Origin: Candidatus Eisenbacteria bacterium
GTDB taxonomy: Bacteria; Eisenbacteria; RBG-16-71-46; JACRLI01
DNA length: 64,000 nucleotides
Assembly: GCA_016235265.1 (NCBI GenBank)
Contig: JACRLI010000003.1
Location: 54,882-118,881 of the forward strand
Reading direction: 5' to 3'
The translations under genes were made by a program, and so were the position numbers. How positions within the stretch are numbered: the first letter of the stretch is position 1; every line of letters starts with the position of its first letter. This document shows, one piece after another, positions 33,573 to 41,506 of the stretch. The notes below the pieces were generated by a model. That model searched no databases. It was not told the origin of the DNA and worked only from the letters and a program-made list of their open reading frames with translations.

Positions 33573-35828
33573 ATGATCCGATGCCGCCCCGGCATTCGCC
33601 AACTGACTGTGGTGCTCCTCACTTGCTTGGTGTCCGAAGGCCACGCTGCGCCACTCCTCGCCGCGGCGTGGACACCGCTCAGCCCGCCGAAACCCTGCCA
33701 GGGCGGCAACTGCTACGATTCGATGCGCGACCGGATGCTTCTCTACGACGGGAGCGACAATGGCGCCTGGGCCCTGCCGTTCACCTTGCCCACGGGCTGG
33801 CAGAGGATCGCTCCGGCGGGACAGTCACCCCCGCCGCGTACGGGCGCTGCAGTCATCTACGATGCAGGCAATGACCGCATCGTGATCTTCGGCGGCTATG
33901 CTGCGGGGCTTCTCAATGATGCATGGGCGCTCACGCTCTCCGGCCCCGGCAGCCCCGCCTGGACCCGATTGGAGCCGGACGGAACACCGCCTGCCGCGCG
34001 GCAGTATGCCAGCGCCATGTGCGATGCTGCCGGGGGCCGAATGGTCGTTTTCGGTGGTAGTGGAGCGCACGGCTTACTCAATGATACATGGGTGCTCACC
34101 CTGCCCGCCTCGGGCACGCCGACCTGGACGCAGCTTGCGCCCGCGGGGGTTCCTCCCGCGCCCCGGTACTCCCCCGCCACAGCTTCGGACGGAACTTCCC
34201 TCTTTCTTCACGGAGGCGGGGACGCTGTCTACACCGATACCTGGAAGCTCTCCCTGGGCGCCTCGCCGGCATGGACGCAGATATTCCCTTCAGGCACACC
34301 GCCGGCCGAGATCTACGTGCAAGCCATGGTCTACGATCCGTCCGACACCAGCCTGATCTACTTCGCGGGAACCAATAGGCGATTGTCGCTCAACGGATCG
34401 CCTGAGTGGCACGCCCTGGAATTCTCCGGTACAGGAGGCGGGACCTTCAATTTCGATCCAGTCCTGAGTCCCCTCACACGCACGGTCTGGGCGGCTGCGG
34501 GGCTGACCATCTCCCCGTGCAATTCCGCGGGAACGTGTATCGGAAACGTCTCGCGCCTGGACCTGGCCACAGGGCATTACTCGAACCCGATCCCGGACGC
34601 GCGGTCGGGGCATGCCGCGGTATTCGATGGACGCCGTGACCGGATGCTCCTCTTCGGGGGCGCCGGGATGTTCTCGGAGGACAGCGCGGGTGTCTACTGG
34701 GCGTACTCGCCGGGCACGGCCACATGGAGCAGGCACCGTGCGGCAGGTGGCCCGCCCTCTTTTCATGGCTGCTTCATGGATGGGGCGGGAGATCGCGTGC
34801 TGGTGGTTTCGCGGGACGTGCTCTGGTCTTTGCCCCTCTCCGGCACAGGGGACGGCGTGTGGTCGGCGCAGGCCACGATGGGAGCGGAAGCCGGCACCGC
34901 CGCAGGCTTCTTCAATGCGGCCTTCGACCCTGCCGGAAGGCGCGTGCTGGCCTTCAGCGGGGAGGTCGGCAACACCGACACGTGGGCTCTGGGCCTCTCC
35001 GACCCGCCAGCATGGAGCCTGATCAACCCCGCGGATAGCGTTCCGCAGGCGCGATGGGCCGCCTCGACGATCTTCGATCTGCGTCGCAATCGCCTGGTGG
35101 TTTTTGGAGGCAGATACAGCACGTACGGGGGCTGGGGCAGCTCCAGCGAACTAAACGATGCGTGGGGGCTGGACCCTGCTACAGGACGATGGACGCGACT
35201 GGCAAACAACCTGGAGCCGCGACCCCTGGCACGGGAGGGAGCAGCGGCAGTGTACGACTCTCTGGGCGACCGCATGGTCGTCTTCGGCGGGTTCAACAAC
35301 ATCACCCAGTTCGGCATCTACCTGGGCGACGTGTGGGCCCTCAACCTCGGCGCCGCCTCCTGGCAGAAGCTGGAGGCTGGCTACAGCGGGCCTACGCAGG
35401 GCCGGGGCTCGACCATGGCGCTGGATGGTCAGCGTCGGCGCGCAATCATCTTCGGCGGCACCGACGACTACTGCGTGGCGCAGAATGAACTGTGGGGGCT
35501 CGACTTGGCGCTGGAGATTCCGATCGACGTCGAAGCTGTGAGACGAATCGCCCCTGGCGGGCTGGAGCCTCCCGGCCCCAACCCCTCCTTCGGGATCTCC
35601 AGTATCGCTTTCACCTTGGCTCGCCCAGGGCGGGCCCGACTGTTGGTGCTCGATGTGTCGGGGGCCATCGTGCGTGTGCTGCACGATGGCCCCTCGCCGT
35701 CCGGTCGCAGCGGGGTCGAATGGGACGGTCGCGACGGAAACGGCCGGGTGACCCCCTCAGGCGCCTACTTCCTGCGCCTGGAGTCGGGCGAAGGCGTATC
35801 CAGTCGGAGACTGATGCGGATCAGGTAG
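33573..35828 (+). CDS. Secreted Kelch-repeat protein with FlgD-Ig-like C-terminal domain
   Basis: This 751-residue protein has a signal peptide (residues 1 to about 25) and a long beta-propeller region built of Kelch-like motifs (DRIVIFGGYAAG, GRMVVFGGSGAHGLLNDTW, RNRLVVFGGRYSTYG, DRMVVFGGFNN, RRAIIFGGTDDYC). The C-terminal about 90 residues (ISSIAFTLARPGRARLLVLD, then EWDGRDGNGRVTPSGAYFLR) form the FlgD-Ig/sorting-type domain seen on surface proteins of this bacterial group. An AGGAGGGG box precedes the ATG. It probably sits on the cell surface or is secreted. Its ligand is unknown. Confidence 0.85.
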   Translation: MIRCRPGIRQLTVVLLTCLVSEGHAAPLLAAAWTPLSPPKPCQGGNCYDSMRDRMLLYDGSDNGAWALPFTLPTGWQRIAPAGQSPPPRTGAAVIYDAGNDRIVIFGGYAAGLLNDAWALTLSGPGSPAWTRLEPDGTPPAARQYASAMCDAAGGRMVVFGGSGAHGLLNDTWVLTLPASGTPTWTQLAPAGVPPAPRYSPATASDGTSLFLHGGGDAVYTDTWKLSLGASPAWTQIFPSGTPPAEIYVQAMVYDPSDTSLIYFAGTNRRLSLNGSPEWHALEFSGTGGGTFNFDPVLSPLTRTVWAAAGLTISPCNSAGTCIGNVSRLDLATGHYSNPIPDARSGHAAVFDGRRDRMLLFGGAGMFSEDSAGVYWAYSPGTATWSRHRAAGGPPSFHGCFMDGAGDRVLVVSRDVLWSLPLSGTGDGVWSAQATMGAEAGTAAGFFNAAFDPAGRRVLAFSGEVGNTDTWALGLSDPPAWSLINPADSVPQARWAASTIFDLRRNRLVVFGGRYSTYGGWGSSSELNDAWGLDPATGRWTRLANNLEPRPLAREGAAAVYDSLGDRMVVFGGFNNITQFGIYLGDVWALNLGAASWQKLEAGYSGPTQGRGSTMALDGQRRRAIIFGGTDDYCVAQNELWGLDLALEIPIDVEAVRRIAPGGLEPPGPNPSFGISSIAFTLARPGRARLLVLDVSGAIVRVLHDGPSPSGRSGVEWDGRDGNGRVTPSGAYFLRLESGEGVSSRRLMRIR

Positions 35829-35846
35829 CCCGGGACCGGGCCGCGC

Positions 35847-36731
35847 CTACTTCCCCTTCCACTCCGCGATCGACTTCTCCAGCGCGGAAGTGTTGGCCCG
35901 CGTCTCGCCCGCCTTCAGCGTGCGGGCCTTCTCCTCCTGGACCGCCTTCTCGCCCAGCGCGACCGCTTCCGCTTTCTTGCCGGCCTTGGCCAGCACGCGC
36001 GCCTTGAGTCCCTGGTTGCCCAGCGTCGCCTTCACGGCCAGGGACTTCTCCAGCCAGGCGTTCATCTCCTCGGCGCTGCCCACGTTGTTGTCGAAGCAGT
36101 AACGCGCGGCCTGGTAGGGCGTGCTCCAGTCGTCCGCCTTGGCCTCGGCCACCGCGGCACGGAACTTCTCCGGCAGGAGCCTGTCGGTGTCCACGCCGAT
36201 GTTGCAGGACACGCGCAGCTTCTCCCAGCGGACCGAGAGGCGCGCGGACTTCGCGGACAACGAGTCGAACTCGAAGTCCATCCACTCGGTGAACTCGGCC
36301 GCCTCGGGCTTCGCCTGCACCCGCAGCGCGTCCTCCGAGGGGTTGTACGCGTAGGCGCCCCACAGGTCCTTCTGCCGGCTGAAGATGATGGACCACGTCT
36401 CCCTGCCGGGCATGGTGAAGAAGCTGTACTTGCCCGCGGGCAGCGGCTGGCCGTTGATGGTCACCGGGTCGGTGAAGGTGATGCTGGTGGCGTCGTTGGC
36501 GCCGGTGCGCCAGGTGGTGTCGTAGGGCACCACGCCGCCCCAGATCACGCGGCCCTTCACCCCGGGGCGCGAGAAGGTGAGCGTGACATCGGTCACGCCG
36601 ATGGTCTGCACCAGGGTCGCGTCGGGGCTGATGCGCGGGGTCCGCACGGCCGCACCCGCGGCCGGCACGAGCAGTGCCGCCGCCAGGAAGACGGTTGTGG
36701 CGACACGGGAGACGAGGGCTGGGATCTTCAT
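35847..36731 (-). CDS. DUF2911 domain secreted protein
   Basis: This 294-residue protein has a signal peptide (MKIPALVSRVATTVFLAAAL, cleaved near AGAA). The DUF2911 domain follows, with VTLTFSRPGVKGRVIWGGVV, PYDTTWRTGANDATSI, PLPAGKYSFFTMPGRETWSII and a C-terminal helical, TPR-like part (about 200-290). DUF2911 proteins are common in Bacteroidetes and relatives and have no established function. It faces away from the Kelch gene (convergent, 18 bases apart). pepT lies upstream on the same strand, 34 bases away. Confidence 0.88.
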   Translation of the reverse strand: MKIPALVSRVATTVFLAAALLVPAAGAAVRTPRISPDATLVQTIGVTDVTLTFSRPGVKGRVIWGGVVPYDTTWRTGANDATSITFTDPVTINGQPLPAGKYSFFTMPGRETWSIIFSRQKDLWGAYAYNPSEDALRVQAKPEAAEFTEWMDFEFDSLSAKSARLSVRWEKLRVSCNIGVDTDRLLPEKFRAAVAEAKADDWSTPYQAARYCFDNNVGSAEEMNAWLEKSLAVKATLGNQGLKARVLAKAGKKAEAVALGEKAVQEEKARTLKAGETRANTSALEKSIAEWKGK

Positions 36732-36765
36732 GGCATTACCTCCTGTGGCTGCCGGGGAGCACGGA

Positions 36766-38004
36766 CTATGCCCGCTCCTCGAACACCCGGGCGAGCTCGA
36801 CGATCACTTCCACGGCCTTTTCCATGTCCTGGACCGAAATCCACTCCAGTCGCGAGTGGAAGTTATGCTCCCCGGCGAAGATGTTGGGTGTGGGCAGGCC
36901 CATGAACGAAAGCCTCGAGCCGTCCGTGCCGCCGCGGATGGCGGTCTCGCACAGTTTCAGCCCCGCGCGGCGCACCGCCTCGCGGGCGTTCTCCACCACC
37001 TGCGGGTGCTGGTCCAGCACTTCCTTCATGTTGCGGTAGGACTCATCCACCTTCACCGACACGCGGGCCCCGGGCCAGGCGGCCACCGTCTCGCGGGCCA
37101 GCTTTTCGAGGAACTCCTCCTTCACCTTGAGCTCCGCGGTGGCGAAGTCGCGGATCAGGAACTTCACGGAAGTGCGGTCCACCGAGGCGTCCACCACGTA
37201 GGGGTGGACGAAGCCCACGCGATCGGCGGTGGTCTCCGGGGAGAGCTTGTCCTTGGGCAGACGGTGAATGAAGTCGGCGGCGATCTTGATGGAGTTGATC
37301 ATCTTCCCGGTGGCCAGCCCCGGGTGGGTGTTGAACCCCTGGAAGGTGATGGTCATGGAGTCGGCGGAGAAGGTCTCGCACTGGATGTGCCCCACCGTCT
37401 CGCCATCCATGGTGTAGGCGCAGGAGGCGCCGAACTTCTTCACGTCGAAGAACTTCGTTCCGCCGCCCACCTCCTCGTCCGGGGTGAACCCCACGCGGAT
37501 CGCGCCGTGCGGGATCTCCGGGTGCTGCACCAGGTACTCGGCCGCGGCGATGACCTCCGCGCAGCCGGCCTTGTTGTCCGCGCCCAGCAGCGTGGTGCCG
37601 GAGGCGGTGACGATGTCGTTGCCGACCTGCCTGCCCAGCTCGGCGATGTCCGCGGGGCGCAGCACCGTGCCGGGCTCGTCCGGGAGCACGATGTCCCTGC
37701 CGTCCCACTTTCGGTGCACGATGGACTTCACGCCCGCCCCGCTGGACTCCGGCGAGGTGTCCACGTGCGCGATGAAGCCCACCACCGGCACGTTGGGCTT
37801 CTTCGTGGTGGCGGGCACCGTGGCGAAGACGTAGCCGTGCTCGTCGCGGATGGCGTCCTTGAGGCCGATGGCCCGCAGCTCCTCCACCAGCAGGTCCAGC
37901 AGCACCAGCTGCTTGGCGGTGCTCGGATAGGTGGTGGAGTTCTCGTCGGACTGGGTGTCGTAGGTCACGTAACGCAGAAAGCGCTCGAGCACGCTGCTGT
38001 TCAT
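36766..38004 (-). CDS. pepT: Peptidase T (tripeptide aminopeptidase)
   Basis: This 412-residue cytoplasmic M20 zinc exopeptidase removes the N-terminal residue of tripeptides. Motifs are GFIAHVDTSPES (metal His and Asp near 80), LLGADNKAGCAEVIA (near 135), VGFTPDEEVGGG (catalytic Glu), SCAYTMDGETVGHIQCETFSA, and the C-terminal IRGGTDGSRLSFMGLPTPNI with GEHNFHSRLEW. Length is normal. The start follows a GGGAGAAG box. Its own promoter is visible at 38064-38092. Confidence 0.95.
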   Translation of the reverse strand: MNSSVLERFLRYVTYDTQSDENSTTYPSTAKQLVLLDLLVEELRAIGLKDAIRDEHGYVFATVPATTKKPNVPVVGFIAHVDTSPESSGAGVKSIVHRKWDGRDIVLPDEPGTVLRPADIAELGRQVGNDIVTASGTTLLGADNKAGCAEVIAAAEYLVQHPEIPHGAIRVGFTPDEEVGGGTKFFDVKKFGASCAYTMDGETVGHIQCETFSADSMTITFQGFNTHPGLATGKMINSIKIAADFIHRLPKDKLSPETTADRVGFVHPYVVDASVDRTSVKFLIRDFATAELKVKEEFLEKLARETVAAWPGARVSVKVDESYRNMKEVLDQHPQVVENAREAVRRAGLKLCETAIRGGTDGSRLSFMGLPTPNIFAGEHNFHSRLEWISVQDMEKAVEVIVELARVFEERA

Positions 38005-38063
38005 GGTCTTCTCCCGCAGGGTGGGAACGGCCGTTTCGATCTGCCGGGGGATCCCGCACGGGG

Positions 38064-38092
38064 AAGCTAGGCGGTCGGGGGCGAACTGTCAA
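38064..38092 (-). promoter_or_regulatory. Promoter candidate for pepT
   Basis: The minus strand has a perfect TTGACA (38087-38092), a 17-base spacer and TAGCTT (38064-38069). The predicted start near 38057 would give a leader of about 53 bases. Confidence 0.6.
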
Positions 38093-38184
38093 AGGGGGTG
38101 CGCGGAGGCGCTGCGGGCGGGCGGGCGCCGCCGGAGGGCCGGGTGGGCCTCCGCGGATCGCGCGTGCGGCCGGGAGGCGGTGGT

Positions 38185-39108
38185 TTACACGATCCGGAAC
38201 TGCACCCCCTGCGCCTCGAGGAATGCCCGGGCGCCCGGGCCGCGCAGGCAGGCCATCGTGGAGAGCGTGCCCGCCTCCAGGCAGGTGCCGGCGACCACGA
38301 TCACTGCGCGCGGGGCCCCGTCCACCGGCCAGCCGGTCCGGGGATCCAGGATGTGGCCCAGGCGCCGGCCCTGCCACGTCACGAACCGCCGCGCGTCGCC
38401 GCTGGTGGCCAGTCCGCCGCGCGTGATCTCGATGCGGTAGAGGGTGCCTTCCCCGGTGCGGGCGGGGTCGTCCACCCCCACCCCCCAGGGCCGTTCGCCG
38501 CGGCGCGGGCCCCAGGCGTGGAGATCGCCCCCGAAGTTCACCACGAAGGGCGCTTCCGAGCGATCCCGGATCAAGGTGGCGGCACGGTCCACGGCGTACT
38601 CCTTGCCGATGCCGCCGAAGTCGATCTCCATGCCCGCGGGCAGGATCAGGGTCGGGTCGGCCCACGTGGCGCGGTGCCAGCCCACATGGGCCAGCGCTTC
38701 CGCCACCACGTCGGGGGCCGGCACGCGATCGCCGCCCTCGAACTTCCAGGCGTGGCGGAGCACGCCGGAGGTGATGTCGAAGAGGCCGCCGGAAATCTCG
38801 TGGCAGGTGGCGGCGTAGTCGAGCAGGTGCGCGGTCTCTGCGTCCACGCGCACCGGGCGGCCGCCGGCATGGTTGATCCGGTGGACGATGTTGTCCGTGA
38901 GGTAGCGGCTGAACTTGCGTTCGATGCGCAGGGCTTCGATCCGGGCGGTGCGGAGCAGAGACCGGGCCAGCCCCAGGTCGTCGGTGTCCACCAGCAATTC
39001 GCAGGGCCCGGCCATGGCGGTGAAGCGGCCCACGAAATGATCCCCGGCCCGCACGAGCTCGCTTGCGGAAGCGTCACGCGGGGCGGGATTGCGGATCGGG
39101 CCTGACAA
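38185..39108 (-). CDS. apbE: ApbE family FAD:protein FMN transferase
   Basis: This 307-residue protein has the ApbE features: FSRYLTDNIVHRIN (near 65), GLFDITSGVLRHAW, EIDFGGIGKEYAVDRA (FAD-binding), FVVNFGGDLHAWG, GGLATSGDARRFV and HILDPRTGWPVDG. ApbE moves FMN from FAD to Thr/Ser in exported redox proteins. Typical periplasmic ApbE has a lipoprotein signal; here no signal or lipobox is visible, and the metal-site region reads EAGTLSTMACL. It is the last gene of the TlpA-DUF4266-DUF3570-apbE set, 7 bases after DUF3570. Confidence 0.88.
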   Translation of the reverse strand: MSGPIRNPAPRDASASELVRAGDHFVGRFTAMAGPCELLVDTDDLGLARSLLRTARIEALRIERKFSRYLTDNIVHRINHAGGRPVRVDAETAHLLDYAATCHEISGGLFDITSGVLRHAWKFEGGDRVPAPDVVAEALAHVGWHRATWADPTLILPAGMEIDFGGIGKEYAVDRAATLIRDRSEAPFVVNFGGDLHAWGPRRGERPWGVGVDDPARTGEGTLYRIEITRGGLATSGDARRFVTWQGRRLGHILDPRTGWPVDGAPRAVIVVAGTCLEAGTLSTMACLRGPGARAFLEAQGVQFRIV

Positions 39109-39115
39109 CGGTGCC

Positions 39116-40402
39116 TCAGAAGGTGAACGAATAACCGACGACCAGGGTGCCCATGTTCACCGCCGGGAACAGGTCCAGCTCACGCTGCGCCCCGATCGCC
39201 GAGGCCGGGTGGCCGTCCCCGAACTGGCGGATGTACTCGGCGCGCACGGTCCACTCGCCCGGCGTGACCGGGAGGCGGAAGCCGCAGGTGGCGCCCACGG
39301 TGACGCTGCGCAGGGGCCCGAGCCGGATGTCGCCGCTGGCGTAGGCGGGCAGCGGCGCCCCCCGGACCAGGCCGTAGGTGAAGAAGTCCGCCCGGGTCTG
39401 GGTGTAGAAGCGTGCGTGCGGCTCCAGGTAGGTACTGTCGCCCAGCTCGTAGCGGTACCGGCCGTCGAAGGTGTGCGACTTCACGCCCCAGTTGTCCCAG
39501 TAGTAGCGGTATGACAGGTACACCACGTCGGTGGCGAGGTGGTACACCGAGCTGGCCATCAGCACCGAGCGGTCCCGGGTGTCGGGCCGCTCCTCCGTGA
39601 GCTGGCCGACGGTCTCGCCGGTGGTGCCGTCAACGACGCTCACCACCTTGTAGGGCTCGGTGAGGTAGCCGTCGTCCTTCGAGCGCGTGATATTCAACCC
39701 CATCATCCACCGGCGCGTGAGGATGCGCGAGATCCCCAGCATGCGTGTGGCGAGGTGCTTCCGGTTCGACTGGGTGGAGATCACGGCGCCGTCCCCGAGC
39801 CCCGCGTGGGTGCCCCCGTCGGGGAAGACCCGGTCGCTGTTGTATCCGCCTCCCAGCGTCACCGTGGTGAGCCGGTTCATCAGCTCCACCGACACGGTGC
39901 CGTTGAGCCCCAGGGACTGGTAGTCCTTCTCTCGGGAGAAATGCCCGCCCAGCGAGGTGGTGAACAGCCGTCCCAGGGGCGCCTGCCAGCCGATGTCGGC
40001 GGAAATGCGATGGTCGCTGAACGAACTCACCGGCAGCATTCCCGCTGGCAGCCGGGTCACCTGCCCCGACGGGGACGTGGTGGTCTGGATGCTGCCCGTG
40101 GGCACCGCGCCCGTCGGGGAAGCGCCGGTGATGGTGTCGAAGCCCAGCGAGAGGGACAAGGAGTGGCCGTTGGCGAACAGGCGCGAGATCCGGGCCGCGG
40201 GCTCGACCACCCGGGCGCGCCCCTGTTCCGCGTATACCAGGACCGAGGCCTCCACCGTGTTGGAGGCCGCACCCTCCGCGTGCGCCGCGGCCGGCATGCC
40301 GGAGGCCAGCAGCACGCAGGCGGCCGTGCGAAGGCGGGTGCGGAGCAGGGATGCCGGGGCCGGATCCGGGTTCGGGGACGACGCGGTCAATTGCATCCGC
40401 AT
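39116..40402 (-). CDS. DUF3570 outer-membrane beta-barrel protein with ApbE-like flavinylation motif
   Basis: This 428-residue protein has an N-terminal export signal (residues about 22-42, ending PAAAHA). A barrel-like pattern of alternating strands follows, ending VVGYSFTF with a terminal Phe. Residues 89-95 read DTITGAS, which fits the flavin-transfer consensus Dxx(S/T)GA(T/S). The family is uncharacterised. It overlaps the upstream DUF4266 gene by 16 bases and is followed by apbE, so one operon is likely. The motif match is visible; modification is inference. Confidence 0.85.
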   Translation of the reverse strand: MRMQLTASSPNPDPAPASLLRTRLRTAACVLLASGMPAAAHAEGAASNTVEASVLVYAEQGRARVVEPAARISRLFANGHSLSLSLGFDTITGASPTGAVPTGSIQTTTSPSGQVTRLPAGMLPVSSFSDHRISADIGWQAPLGRLFTTSLGGHFSREKDYQSLGLNGTVSVELMNRLTTVTLGGGYNSDRVFPDGGTHAGLGDGAVISTQSNRKHLATRMLGISRILTRRWMMGLNITRSKDDGYLTEPYKVVSVVDGTTGETVGQLTEERPDTRDRSVLMASSVYHLATDVVYLSYRYYWDNWGVKSHTFDGRYRYELGDSTYLEPHARFYTQTRADFFTYGLVRGAPLPAYASGDIRLGPLRSVTVGATCGFRLPVTPGEWTVRAEYIRQFGDGHPASAIGAQRELDLFPAVNMGTLVVGYSFTF

Positions 40403-40617
40403 CCTCCTCCGGCCACGCCCAGGCCGCCGGTGGACCCCTCCTTGCTGAAGTAGACGTGGTCGTCAATGGTGTTGAGCATCGGGGACGGGGCAAACTGCAT
40501 CTTCTTCTGGCTCAGCAGGTCGCGGTCCCACGGCTTTACGGTGGCGCAACCGGCGGAGAGGGCGGCCAGCGCCGCGCACAGCGCGGCGAGCGCGATCCGG
40601 CGTGTGCACGTCCTCAT
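40387..40617 (-). CDS. DUF4266 small lipoprotein with Cys-rich C-terminus
   Basis: This 76-residue protein begins MRTCTRRIALAALCAALAAL and has a lipobox (LSAGC, Cys24), so it should be lipidated and membrane-anchored. The mature part keeps the DUF4266 features VKPWDRDLLSQKKMQF and DDHVYFSKEGSTGG. It ends GGGCGCN, a Gly-rich tail with two Cys. The tail could bind metal or be modified. No function is established. It overlaps TlpA upstream (ATGA) and DUF3570 downstream, so all are translationally linked. Confidence 0.87.
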   Translation of the reverse strand: MRTCTRRIALAALCAALAALSAGCATVKPWDRDLLSQKKMQFAPSPMLNTIDDHVYFSKEGSTGGLGVAGGGCGCN

Positions 40618-41114
40618 CGCGGCAGGGCCTCCCGGATCCGCGCCTCGAGGGCGGCGGTGTCCTTGGCGGCGAACCCCTGGTGCGAATGCAGGAGGATCCC
40701 CTCCGGGCTGACCAGGAAGCTGGAGGGCATGACCGAAACGTCGTAGGCCTCCGGGGTGCTGCCGGCGGGGTCGAAACCGATCGTGAAGGGCGCGGGGTAC
40801 TTCCTGAGGAAGGTCTCGGCTGCGCCCCGGTCCTTGTCCACGTTGATGGCCACGACCGCGAGGCCCTTCGAGGCGTAGCGCGCGTGGAGGGTGGCCAGGA
40901 ACGGGAACGACGCCCGGCACGGGCCGCACCACGAGGCCCAGAAGTCCACGTAGACCGTCTTGCCGCGCAGCGAGTCGAGGTCCACCGTCCCCTCGCGCGA
41001 GGGCAGGTGAAAGCGCGGCGCCAGGGTGGAATCCGCCGGAGCCCGCTCCCCGGCCGCGGCCAGGAACGGGAGCGCACACAGGATCAGGACGGGCAGGACG
41101 AACCGGACGTGCAT
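40614..41114 (-). CDS. TlpA-like secreted thioredoxin
   Basis: This 166-residue protein has a signal peptide (MHVRFVLPVLILCALPFLAA) and a thioredoxin fold of the TlpA/ResA type, with active site FWASWCGPCRAS (about 62-73) and the cis-Pro segment VSVMPSSFLVSPEG. Such proteins reduce or maintain thiols of periplasmic redox proteins. Here the likely client is the Cys-containing DUF4266 lipoprotein encoded next. The start follows a GGAGGTG box. It is the first gene of the cassette. Confidence 0.88.
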   Translation of the reverse strand: MHVRFVLPVLILCALPFLAAAGERAPADSTLAPRFHLPSREGTVDLDSLRGKTVYVDFWASWCGPCRASFPFLATLHARYASKGLAVVAINVDKDRGAAETFLRKYPAPFTIGFDPAGSTPEAYDVSVMPSSFLVSPEGILLHSHQGFAAKDTAALEARIREALPR

Positions 41115-41245
41115 GGGGTGAACACCTCCGTGACACCGGGAGTGTGAGGTGAATTGCGCATCGGAGGCGGGGTCGACGCCTGGTGACCGAGCCGGGTTGG
41201 GGCGGACCGCGGTGAGGCTCTCTACTTCATTAGAACCCGAACCTG

Positions 41246-41306
41246 GGAACGGGGTTCCGAATTCCCGCCCATATTCCCCGTTCCGCCGGCCCATGAAGGA
41301 AGTATA
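41246..41306 (-). promoter_or_regulatory. -10 box and inverted repeat in the TlpA cassette leader
   Basis: The 392-base gap between tlpA-like and recQ holds a minus-strand TATACT (41301-41306, 5 of 6 consensus), but no clear -35. Downstream in the predicted leader, GGAACGGGG (41276-41284 and 41246-41254 as complementary arms) forms a 9-bp inverted repeat around 21 bases. It could be an operator or an RNA stem. No gene is supported in this gap. Confidence 0.4.
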
Positions 41307-41506
41307 TGCCGGGGCGGGCGCAGATGCCACGGACCTCGCGGGGCCGGAACGAGTGTCTTCCGGCACGGGATCCGACCGGCAGGCGTGAGCGCCTGCCGTG
41401 CGCGCGTGCCGTGCGCCCGCCATGCGGGTTGTCTCGAGTGGCGTTCACGGGTAAGCTCCGCCTCATTCGCTGTCCCCAGACCTTCCCCAAGGATGGAGAA
41501 CTCCAC

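Noticed and set aside
31740-35828. A single 1362-codon frame that would fuse symporter and Kelch genes
   Set aside because: Its first part is out of frame with the real symporter. The Kelch protein has its own SD box, ATG and signal peptide at 33573.
41306-41506. Earlier ATG for RecQ
   Set aside because: The sequence before about residue 68 of that reading is basic and unlike RecQ, and it overlaps the promoter region of the opposite cassette.
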